Shown: positions 8,535 through 15,003 of the stretch, piece after piece
Layout of the letters: the number at the start of each line of letters is the position of its first letter
Position numbering within the stretch: the stretch's first letter is position 1
Assembly (NCBI GenBank): GCA_035604635.1
Contig: DATNIC010000212.1
Span: 1-28,348 of the forward strand
Origin: DATNIC01 sp035604635
GTDB taxonomy: Bacteria > Vulcanimicrobiota > Vulcanimicrobiia > Vulcanimicrobiales > Vulcanimicrobiaceae
Reading direction: 5' to 3'
DNA length: 28,348 bases
Position numbers and translations under genes: made by a program
The notes under the pieces: model-generated
What the model saw: the letters and a program-made list of their open reading frames with translations, nothing else
Database searches by the model: none
What the model was told of the DNA's origin: nothing

Positions 8535-8583
8535 GGCGCTCCGGCCCGGCCTGCGCGCCCCCCATGCTTTGCATGGGGCCCCC
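8535..8583 (-). repeat. Intergenic GC-rich hairpin element, copy A
   Basis: Read on the minus strand the element is GGGGGCCCC, a hairpin, GGGGGGCGCG, an 11-base spacer and GGAGCGCC, followed by TTCAAA and the pntA ATG. The hairpin at 8560-8578 has an 8-bp perfect stem (CCCCATGC/GCATGGGG) with a three-base loop. Copies at 14897-14942 and 19078-19132 keep the flanking blocks but have different, equally perfect, upper stems. It occupies the leader of the transhydrogenase operon. There is no T-tract, so it is not an ordinary terminator. The rest of the gap, 8584-8651, shows nothing recognisable. Confidence 0.75.
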
Positions 8584-8651
8584 TCGCTATGGCTCGCTCA
8601 CGATACTGCACGGTTCCCCATTCCCCCAGGGCTCGCCTAACAACCTGTTCG

Positions 8652-9617
8652 TTAAAAACGCGCAATCAGCAGTGCTTCGTTGAGCGGCGTCTTATACGAG
8701 AGCGTTCCTTCATCGATGAATTCGCGCTGCACGTCCTGCACGGTTGGAAAGTCGACGCGCAGATCGGGATACACGTCATAACGCGGTGAGCTGCGGATGA
8801 GATCCGCCGGCTGGCGCGTGTACGTGACGAACGACTGCACGATGTCGGGTGCAAAGTAACCGTCCCCCTGCAAGTCCTTGGCCCCTTTGCGCATCGCGTT
8901 CATCACGTCACGCGCCGCGTCGATGTCGTTGAGCAGGCTTGGCCCGAAGAAGACGCCCGATCCCGAGATGCCTGCAGGGGGAAAGCCGACGATGCGGGCG
9001 AGCTTGCGCTGCTGGAATGCTTCGGTGAAGGGGGAGTTGGAGAATACCCCATCGACCGCTTTGCGCTCGAGCGCGATCCCTTGGTCGGGGTTGGAGAGGT
9101 TCACCGCCTCGACGTCCTTGACGCTGATGCCGTACGGTCGCAGGATCCGGGCAACGTAATATGAGGAGATCGCCCCGGCGCCGCCGAGCCAGCCGATTTT
9201 CTTGCCGCGTAGCGCGGCCGGCGTTCGTTCCCCGGCCTCGTAGAGATCTTCTCGAATCAAGAGCGCCGACGGGTGACCGTGTTTGGGTTGATAGGCGGTC
9301 GATGCAACGAACTTGACCGACAGACCGCGACTCACCGCATTGTAGAACGCGGTCGATAGAGCGGCTGCGACGACGTCGAGGCGGCCCGTCGCGGCGAGCG
9401 CCATCGCGTCTTGACCCGACTGAATCGGCGTGAGAGTCGCTTCGAATCCGGCTTGAGTGAAATAGCCCCGTGCCGCCGCGACGAAAACGGGTGCGAAGAG
9501 CGTCGACGGGACGAATCCGATCGCCAGCGGGCGCCCCGCGGCTCGCGCCGGCGGGGGTACAACGTCCAGCATCGCCGCGGCGCCGAGCCCGGCGATGAAG
9601 CGAGACCGTCCGATCAC
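8652..9617 (-). CDS. ABC transporter substrate-binding protein, NMT1/THI5/SsuA-like
   Basis: A 321-residue exported protein with a signal peptide (RSRFIAGLGAAAML to about ARAAG at 27). Its fold follows the NMT1/SsuA pattern: LAIGFVPSTLFAPVFVAAARGYFTQAGFEATL, then SGQDAMALAATGRLDVVAAAL, and the central ALRGKKIGWLGGAGAISSYYVARIL with a downstream VNLSNPDQGIALERKAVDGVF. Family members bind thiamine precursors, sulfonates, nitrate or other small anions for ABC import. The start is GTG 9617, two bases after the stop of the FAH-family gene, so the two are translationally coupled. No permease or ATPase is nearby. Coupling with an FAH-type hydrolase suggests an organic-acid or aromatic-breakdown substrate, which is inference only. 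Confidence 0.88.
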   Translation of the reverse strand: MIGRSRFIAGLGAAAMLDVVPPPARAAGRPLAIGFVPSTLFAPVFVAAARGYFTQAGFEATLTPIQSGQDAMALAATGRLDVVAAALSTAFYNAVSRGLSVKFVASTAYQPKHGHPSALLIREDLYEAGERTPAALRGKKIGWLGGAGAISSYYVARILRPYGISVKDVEAVNLSNPDQGIALERKAVDGVFSNSPFTEAFQQRKLARIVGFPPAGISGSGVFFGPSLLNDIDAARDVMNAMRKGAKDLQGDGYFAPDIVQSFVTYTRQPADLIRSSPRYDVYPDLRVDFPTVQDVQREFIDEGTLSYKTPLNEALLIARF

Positions 9618-9619
9618 GC

Positions 9620-10498
9620 CTATCTGGCTGCGCCGACGGCGCTAAGGATGCGAACCTTGTTGCGCAGGACCCCGATCTTTTCGATCTCGACTTCCATCGT
9701 GTCGCCGTCTTTGAGAAATTCGGGCGGCGTCCGTGCAAAGCCGACGCCTTCCGGCGTCCCGCTCGCGATGACGTCACCCGGTTCGATCGTAAACCCTTTG
9801 GTGAGCTCGGCAATGATACGCTTGATGTTGAAGATCATCAGCCGCGTGTTCGAGTGCTGCTTCTCGACGCCGTTGACCCGCAGCATGATCTCGAGATTTT
9901 GCGCATCGCCGATCTCCTGCGCGTCGACGATCCATGGACCGAGCGGACACGAATTATCGAGCGACTTTCCTTTGAACCACTGACCGTAGTCGCGCTGGAG
10001 GTCGCGCGCCGTCACGTCGTTGAGGCATGCATAACCGAACACGACGTCGAGCGCATCCTTCTCCGGGACGTCCTTGCACTTTTTTCCGATGATGACGGCG
10101 AGCTCGGCTTCCCAATCGTACTGCGGCGAGACTTCGGCCTCGAGCGCGACCTCGGCGTCTTGCCCTATGATCGTGGTGGGTGCCTTGGTGAAGAATGTCG
10201 GCAGCTCGGGCAGCTTGAGCTCGATCCCCCGTGCGCGCGCGCCCTCCTCGGCGTGTGCGACGTAGTTACGGCCGACGCAGAAGACGTTCTTCGGCGGACG
10301 GACGGGCGGGAGCAGCCGAACCTCGGCCAGCTTTTGCGCCGGACCCACCCCTTTGACCGCGGCGGCGCGCGCCTGCGCATCCATCCCTATGAAGGCGTAG
10401 AGGGACTCCACCGACGAGGGTAGCGGCGAGATCGAGTCTGCGGAAATGACGCCCGGGCGCTCGCGGCCCGAAGCGTCGGCGAACGTGGCAAAACGCAT
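9620..10498 (-). CDS. Fumarylacetoacetate hydrolase (FAH) family protein
   Basis: A 292-residue cytosolic enzyme of the FAH superfamily, which cleaves or decarboxylates beta-diketo acids in aromatic catabolism or hydrates related compounds. The family core is present: PPKNVFCVGRNYVAHAEE, the metal-site strand YDWEAELAVIIGKKC, GYACLNDVTARDLQ, GKSLDNSCPLGPWIV and the closing GDVIASGTPEGVGFARTPPEFLKDGD. The Mg/Mn-binding acidic residues are provided by the WEAEL and NDVTARD segments. The start is ATG 10498 with GGAG nine bases upstream; the longer open frame to 10609 is not needed. The gene diverges from the DUF5069 gene and is coupled to the binding protein downstream. The exact substrate is unknown; 2-hydroxyhepta-2,4-dienedioate isomerase-like and 5-oxopent-3-ene decarboxylase-like roles are options. 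Confidence 0.93.
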   Translation of the reverse strand: MRFATFADASGRERPGVISADSISPLPSSVESLYAFIGMDAQARAAAVKGVGPAQKLAEVRLLPPVRPPKNVFCVGRNYVAHAEEGARARGIELKLPELPTFFTKAPTTIIGQDAEVALEAEVSPQYDWEAELAVIIGKKCKDVPEKDALDVVFGYACLNDVTARDLQRDYGQWFKGKSLDNSCPLGPWIVDAQEIGDAQNLEIMLRVNGVEKQHSNTRLMIFNIKRIIAELTKGFTIEPGDVIASGTPEGVGFARTPPEFLKDGDTMEVEIEKIGVLRNKVRILSAVGAAR

Positions 10499-10580
10499 GT
10501 GTGTCTTGGCTCCAATCGAGTCTGTGGGACCGCTCCATTCCTGCAAAGGGGTGCCGGTTCCGTCCTGGAACTCGGGCGCC

Positions 10581-11060
10581 ATGGCGTTTCCTGATTGCGA
10601 CTTGCGCAAGCATCCCCCGCGCGGTGCGCGCGTGACGGTCGGCGGACTCTACTTCCTAGCGCGGACGATCGACAAGACGAGAGCGATCCTGGCCGGGACG
10701 CAGGGCGAGTACAAGGTGGCACCCGGAATATCGGGTTATCTCTTCGACGATCTCGGCATCACCGAAGAGCAGTTCACGCAGGCCGTACGCAACGCGCAGA
10801 GCGACGACGACGTGGTCGCGTGGCTCCATGCGCACACCGATCGTTCGAAGTATCCCGAGATCAACGAAAAGCTCGTGACCCGACGGCTGCGCGATGCCGA
10901 ACATCGCGCGACGTTCGTCGACCGCTATCCGATTCTGAACGAGCGGCCCGATCTCTGGAACTGGTTTGAGATCTTCGACCTCGACGACGAATGGATGTTC
11001 CGCCCCGAAAATCTGGACAAGCCCGGCGCCGCTAAAACGGTTGTTACGAGCCCCCTTTAA
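10581..11060 (+). CDS. DUF5069 domain-containing protein
   Basis: A 159-residue protein of unknown function. The N-terminal CDLRKHPPRGARVTVGGLYFLARTIDKTRAILAGTQGEYK block and the GYLFDDLGI segment that follows are the hallmarks of DUF5069, a cytosolic family found in Verrucomicrobia, Planctomycetes and related uncultured groups. No catalytic motif is known. The rest is charged and mostly helical in appearance, with no signal peptide or membrane segment. I start it at ATG 10581, which begins MAFPDCDLRKHPP; the frame is open further upstream but has no family match there. It diverges from the FAH gene across 82 bases. Its TAA overlaps the TAA of the convergent gene within a single TTAA. Confidence 0.88.
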   Translation: MAFPDCDLRKHPPRGARVTVGGLYFLARTIDKTRAILAGTQGEYKVAPGISGYLFDDLGITEEQFTQAVRNAQSDDDVVAWLHAHTDRSKYPEINEKLVTRRLRDAEHRATFVDRYPILNERPDLWNWFEIFDLDDEWMFRPENLDKPGAAKTVVTSPL

Positions 11061-11311
11061 GTTTTACGTCTCGTAAGGTGCCAGTCGCCGCAATAGCGGC
11101 ATTGGTACGTGAAGAGGACGTCGGCCATCCCGTTCATCGCGGCGACCGCGCGGGCTTGCTCGCGAGTCGGGTAGCGGTCCTTCGATTCACAGCTGCGCTC
11201 GACGTCGTGGTCGATCGCTTCGTCGAGCGTTCCCCGATTGCGCAACCAGAAATCCATCAAACTCTCGGTTTGAGCCGACGGCTTTTTCGGCGGTCGGCGC
11301 TTGCTGCGCAT
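11057..11311 (-). CDS. Small CxxC protein, unknown function
   Basis: An 84-residue, basic, cytosolic protein. A charged N-terminus (RSKRRPPKKP) precedes a core with one lone cysteine (VERSCESKDRYPTREQA) and a C-terminal QCRYCGDWHLTRRKT. Cys-x2-Cys plus the earlier Cys and the His of WHLT could form one zinc site. Short proteins ending in CxxCGxWHLT are common in bacteria and phages, but none has a function I can name. The ATG at 11311 follows the stop of the secreted-protein gene by two bases, so it is the last gene of a leftward trio. It ends in a TTAA shared with the convergent DUF5069 gene. Confidence 0.72.
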   Translation of the reverse strand: MRSKRRPPKKPSAQTESLMDFWLRNRGTLDEAIDHDVERSCESKDRYPTREQARAVAAMNGMADVLFTYQCRYCGDWHLTRRKT

Positions 11312-11313
11312 CG

Positions 11314-11823
11314 TTAGTGTGGCGGCGTCGGTTGCGCGATCTTATCGAAGTCGGGGAGCTTGGTCGGGGCCTGCGCTTGCGCCTGATGCTGCTTCTGCGC
11401 TGCGTCCAAATTCTTTTGCAGCATCGTCACGATCCCGGGCGCGTCGGGATCGACGCCGCCCGCCTTGACCAACTCGACGGTGCGGCGCACCTTCTGGGTC
11501 GCCGGATCATAATCGTACGTCAGGCGATAGAGTCCGGCGACCGCATCTCCGCTCGGCGTGCGGATGAACGCCTGCGCCGCATTCCCGTAGGCCTGGGTGT
11601 TGAAGCCCCTGTCCTTCGACGGTTTTATGCTCACGATGTGAGAGACTTGCCCCAACTTGTTCGTATCGACGAAGAGTTCGGCGTGCAACGGGATCTTCGG
11701 CTGCGCGATCGTCGCCGACGGGTGAGGGGCCGGCGCCGTTTGGGCGCGGGCCGGCAGGTATGAAGCGGCGAGCACGATCGCGGCGAACGCGACTGCGCGC
11801 AGCGCAACGGGACGGGCGATCAA
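11314..11823 (-). CDS. Secreted protein of unknown function
   Basis: An exported protein with a strong signal peptide (RAVAFAAIVLAASYLPARAQ, cleavage after ARA). The mature part has a beta-rich middle (HAELFVDTNKLGQVSHIVSI and GLYRLTYDYDPATQKVRRTVELV) and a Gln/Ala-rich tail (AQKQHQAQAQAP). I recognise no family. The start is uncertain. A TTG at 11823 overlaps the upstream TGA by four bases (TTGA) and gives a normal signal peptide. A GTG at 11865 would add 14 residues and overlap the zinc-ribbon gene by 46 bases. It is the middle gene of the leftward trio and probably acts in the periplasm. Confidence 0.72.
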   Translation of the reverse strand: MIARPVALRAVAFAAIVLAASYLPARAQTAPAPHPSATIAQPKIPLHAELFVDTNKLGQVSHIVSIKPSKDRGFNTQAYGNAAQAFIRTPSGDAVAGLYRLTYDYDPATQKVRRTVELVKAGGVDPDAPGIVTMLQKNLDAAQKQHQAQAQAPTKLPDFDKIAQPTPPH

Positions 11824-12008
11824 TTCCTTGAGAGAGCTGCAAACGCCGCGCCGCACGATGCGCACGCGACGATGACTTGATAGCGCGCGGGCTGCAGGCG
11901 CAACTCGCTCGCGTCGCGCGACTTCGCATCGTTACCGCAGTACCTGCAGGGAACCGAGGTAGAGTTCCCCTTGGGCCGCTCTTCGTCCACGCTCCGCCCT
12001 TTGCCCAC
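11820..12008 (-). CDS. Small zinc-ribbon-like protein, unknown function
   Basis: A 62-residue protein with two knuckles, VPCRYCGNDAKSR and VACASCGAAFAAL, separated by a short beta-prone stretch. This four-cysteine layout is that of a zinc ribbon. The start is GTG 12008 with GAGG seven bases upstream, a good ribosome-binding site, which together with codon use typical of the neighbours supports a real gene. It is first in the leftward trio and its TGA overlaps the likely TTG of the secreted-protein gene. Function is unknown; nucleic-acid or protein binding would be a guess. It diverges from the lipoprotein gene across 94 bases. Confidence 0.6.
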   Translation of the reverse strand: MGKGRSVDEERPKGNSTSVPCRYCGNDAKSRDASELRLQPARYQVIVACASCGAAFAALSRN

Positions 12009-12102
12009 ATTTCGACCTCAACCTGCTGAATAGCGCGGCACTTCGCGCCGCGCTTGGCACTCCGAACGGGACGCGAACATCCGTTTGCCGAAGCCCGGTG
12101 CG

Positions 12103-12516
12103 ATGGGGATCCGGACGTGGTTAACGCTCTGCATGCTTGCATTGCTGACGGCCTGCAGACAACCGACGACTCCCGAGGTCCAAGCGATCGTCCAAGGATC
12201 GAGCAGCGTGCAGATCGAGACGCTGCAAATCCTTCCCGACAGTGCGGGCGGCGCCGGCGCGTCGTCGGTCCTCTACATCTGCAAGGTTCTCTTCGTCAAT
12301 ACCGCCGGCTCGGACGTCACGCCCGCGCTCGACCATTTCGTCTTCGCGAGCACGAGGCCGCAACACGCCAGCTATCGCGCGCTCACTTCGGGGATCCCGC
12401 CGGACATCACCGCTTCCAATTCGACGAGCGCCGTGCGAGCGGGCGACAAGCAAGAATACACGCTCGTCTTTCGTCCTGCGACCGGTGCAACCGGAACGAT
12501 CGCGTACCAACCGTAG
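12103..12516 (+). CDS. Lipoprotein of unknown function
   Basis: A 137-residue probable lipoprotein. The N-terminus MGIRTWLTLCMLALLTAC is a lipoprotein signal with a good lipobox (LTAC, cysteine at 18). The mature part reads as one Ig/beta-sandwich-like domain (SVQIETLQIL, VLYICKVLFVNTAGSDVTPALDHFVFAST, KQEYTLVFRPATGATGTIAYQP). No family is recognised. ATG 12103 is chosen; an in-frame TTG at 12085 would only add six residues before the signal. Its 3' end overlaps the likely start of the large macroglobulin-like gene by 32 bases, so the two products are probably made together and may meet at the cell envelope. Confidence 0.78.
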   Translation: MGIRTWLTLCMLALLTACRQPTTPEVQAIVQGSSSVQIETLQILPDSAGGAGASSVLYICKVLFVNTAGSDVTPALDHFVFASTRPQHASYRALTSGIPPDITASNSTSAVRAGDKQEYTLVFRPATGATGTIAYQP

Positions 12517-14893
12517 GCTCGGCGCCGCCCTCGGCGCGCTGATCATCGCTTTCGCGATGGTGGCGCCCGCGGCGCAGGCAGCGCGTCCCTTGCTCGACAC
12601 GCATCAATGGGATGCCTACTTCGCGCTCTTTGCACGCGACGCTGTCGTTCCGTGGAAGAAAATCACGGTCAGACTCGACACGTTCTCGGGAGCGCCCGTC
12701 GATTTCAGCGCGTATTCCGTCGATCCGGCCGAGGTCATCGTCGCCGGGCCCGAACACCAGTCGCGCCCGCTCGACACGTCGCATCGCACGCCTGCCGCAC
12801 GCTGGCGGTTCACGCCGCCGCAAGGGTATAACTTCGAGTCCAACGACGTCGACGTGCCCTTGCAAAACCGCGAAGGGTTTTTCGTGATCGAGGCGCGGCG
12901 CGGCGATGCCGTGCAGCAAGTCTGGCTCAACGTCACGCGCGTCGGCCTCGTCACGAAAGAGGGCCCGGACGGGATCCTCGTCTACGGGACCGACCTCAGT
13001 AACGGTCGAGCGTTGCCGGGGATGCGCGTGACGTGGCTCCTGGGCTCGAAGTTCGTCTACGGCAAAACGGAGTCGGACGGGATGCTGCGTTGGAACGGTG
13101 CGGGGCGGCCGACGTTCGCGCTCGCCGAATGGGGCAACAGTAAGACGTTCGTCTCTCTCCTCCCGGTCGCGCCCGTCCCGCAAGCGATCGTCGGCGTGCG
13201 CGCCGACCGCGGCGCCGTTCGCGCGGGCGAGACGATCAACGTCGTCGGTTTCGCTCGCAAGCGCACCGCCCAGGAGTATCGCGCGGCCGGCGGCGACATC
13301 GTTGTCTCCCTCGCCGGAAACGGGCGCTCGCTCGTGACGCAAACGCTCCGGCTCGATGAGGCCGGGGCGTTTTCGGGCACCGTCGAGATTCCGAGCGACG
13401 CGCCCGCCGGCGACTACGCGATCCTCGCGACTGCCGCCGGCGCGACCGGCGGGAGCACGATCCACGTCGATGCGGGCGGCGACCTCCGTTTGACGGCGGC
13501 GCCGGGGTGTTCGTCGCCGTGCCCCGCGGATGCGGCGATCGCCCTCGCGATCTCGGCGAGGCGCGGCGATCAGACCGCGCCGAACGTCGACGTGCGCGTC
13601 CGCGTCGTTCGCTCGCCGCACGCGTTTCCGCCGGGCGAACCGGAAGAGAAACCACGTTGGGGGACGACGCGGATCCTCGAACAGTCGCTGCGCACCGATG
13701 CCAACGGCCACGCGACGATTACGATTCCCGCGCCGACCGACGGCCTCAACTCGACCTACGGCATCGAAGTCGCCGGCGGCTCGACGACGCAGACGACGCG
13801 CCTGGTTGCAACCTCGGCTCGGTACGCGATCTCGGTCGAGCCGGATGATACGTCGGTCGACGTCGGTGCGCCGATCGGCATCGAAGTCATCGGCTTCGAT
13901 CCCTCGGACGGCGGGCCCGCGGCGAATCAATCGGTCGTCGTGAAACTCTCGCACGGCGAAAACCAGACGGAGCAGACGGTTACGCTCGACCCGAACGGTC
14001 ACGGGCACGCGATCTTCGAGAGACCCGAGTTAGGCGCCAACCTGATCACGGCATCGATGAACCTCGACGGTAAAACTGCGCTCGATGCAAGCGAAGTCAC
14101 CGTCGCACCGCAGGCGATTCGCAGCAGCGCGTCAGGCGGTCCGCGCGATCTTTCCGTTTCCGTCGATCGAGCCAGATACAAGCCCGGCGAGAAGATTACC
14201 GTGACCGCGCAGCTTCCGGGCGCCGTCGGCGAGGCGCTCGTGACGCTCGACGGCGCGCGCACGTACGACGCGAAGGTGGTCCCGGTCCGCAGCGGGCGAG
14301 CAGTCGCAAGCCTCGACTTGGAATCGACCACCGGCGATTTGAAGGTCGGCGTTGTCTTCGTTCGTGAGGGCGCGACGATCGCGACGTCGCTCCCGCTTTC
14401 CATCGACGCTCCAGGACATCCGCGGCTGACCGCCCTTGCCGTCGAGCGCTCGACCTACGCACCGGGCGAGACCGCGCGGGTGACGATCCGTGACGGTAAC
14501 CAGTCCGGGCCCGCGACCGTCGCGATCCGGTTGGCCGACGGTCGTTCGACCGGTCCGGCGGGCTTTCTCGGTGCGGCCGGCGTCCTTGCCGTGGGAGCGA
14601 GCTCGACGCAGACGCCGAGCGGTGATGACGCAGCGTGGCATGCGTGGGTCGCGCCGGCCAGTTCGAAGGCAGCGGATATCTTCGGCTTCGACCGGCCGTC
14701 CGGGGGCAGCAGCCCCGAACCGAGCCTCGCCGTTTCAGCGCCGCAGCCGCTCTTTTGGAAAGTGCAGCGAATGCAGGGCAACGTCATCGAGGTCCCACTC
14801 CCGCGCACGCGAGGGCGCTACGTCCTCTCGGTGCTGAAGATCGCCGACGAAGGCGACGTCGGCGCCGCCGCCGCGACCATCGTTGTACAGTAG
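12485..14893 (+). CDS. Large secreted protein with macroglobulin/Ig-like beta-domains
   Basis: An 802-residue exported protein. GTG 12485 gives an Arg-rich n-region and signal peptide (ALGALIIAFAMVAPAAQA, cleavage near 29). The mature chain is a string of beta-sandwich modules that begin in MG2-like fashion: IVGVRADRGAVRAGETINVVGFARK, then YAISVEPDDTSVDVGAPIGIEVIGF, LSVSVDRARYKPGEKITVTAQLPG and LTALAVERSTYAPGETARVTI. This resembles bacterial alpha-2-macroglobulins, which trap proteases at the envelope. However, no GCGEQ thioester or complement-like domain is present, and the length is about half. A scaffold, adhesin or protease-inhibitor-like role is possible. It overlaps the lipoprotein gene upstream and is followed four bases later by the hairpin repeat. 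The exact start is less sure than the reading frame. Confidence 0.78.
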   Translation: MQPERSRTNRRLGAALGALIIAFAMVAPAAQAARPLLDTHQWDAYFALFARDAVVPWKKITVRLDTFSGAPVDFSAYSVDPAEVIVAGPEHQSRPLDTSHRTPAARWRFTPPQGYNFESNDVDVPLQNREGFFVIEARRGDAVQQVWLNVTRVGLVTKEGPDGILVYGTDLSNGRALPGMRVTWLLGSKFVYGKTESDGMLRWNGAGRPTFALAEWGNSKTFVSLLPVAPVPQAIVGVRADRGAVRAGETINVVGFARKRTAQEYRAAGGDIVVSLAGNGRSLVTQTLRLDEAGAFSGTVEIPSDAPAGDYAILATAAGATGGSTIHVDAGGDLRLTAAPGCSSPCPADAAIALAISARRGDQTAPNVDVRVRVVRSPHAFPPGEPEEKPRWGTTRILEQSLRTDANGHATITIPAPTDGLNSTYGIEVAGGSTTQTTRLVATSARYAISVEPDDTSVDVGAPIGIEVIGFDPSDGGPAANQSVVVKLSHGENQTEQTVTLDPNGHGHAIFERPELGANLITASMNLDGKTALDASEVTVAPQAIRSSASGGPRDLSVSVDRARYKPGEKITVTAQLPGAVGEALVTLDGARTYDAKVVPVRSGRAVASLDLESTTGDLKVGVVFVREGATIATSLPLSIDAPGHPRLTALAVERSTYAPGETARVTIRDGNQSGPATVAIRLADGRSTGPAGFLGAAGVLAVGASSTQTPSGDDAAWHAWVAPASSKAADIFGFDRPSGGSSPEPSLAVSAPQPLFWKVQRMQGNVIEVPLPRTRGRYVLSVLKIADEGDVGAAAATIVVQ

Positions 14894-14896
14894 TAT

Positions 14897-14942
14897 GGCG
14901 CTCCGCCCCAGGCTCCGCGCCCCCCACTTCGTGGGGCCCCCC
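14897..14942 (-). repeat. Intergenic GC-rich hairpin element, copy B
   Basis: Second copy of the element also found at 8535-8583 and 19078-19132. On the minus strand it reads GGGGGGCCCC, hairpin, GGGGGGCGCG, 11-base spacer, GGAGCGCC. The hairpin at 14922-14936 has a 6-bp stem (CCCCAC/GTGGGG) with a TTC loop. It begins four bases after the stop of the macroglobulin-like gene, pointing against the direction of transcription. It could act as an RNA-end stabiliser, but there is no T-tract. Confidence 0.72.
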
Positions 14943-15003
14943 AACCATCGGGCCCTTCGAGATTGTTATCATGGCACGATACCCCGAGGGGGCCCGTAAC
15001 AAC

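Noticed and set aside
8535..8583. Rho-independent terminator for the binding-protein operon.
   Set aside because: The same element recurs in leaders (19078-19132), lacks a T-tract, and stands just upstream of pntA in its own transcription direction.
11507..12142. Antisense 211-codon frame spanning the small-gene trio.
   Set aside because: It has no domain and overlaps two better-supported genes with ribosome-binding sites, cysteine motifs or a signal peptide.
12407..14008. A 533-codon open frame on the minus strand inside the macroglobulin-like gene.
   Set aside because: It is Arg/Asp-rich shadow sequence with no domain, typical of high-GC antisense frames. The plus-strand frame has a signal peptide and repeated beta-domain motifs.
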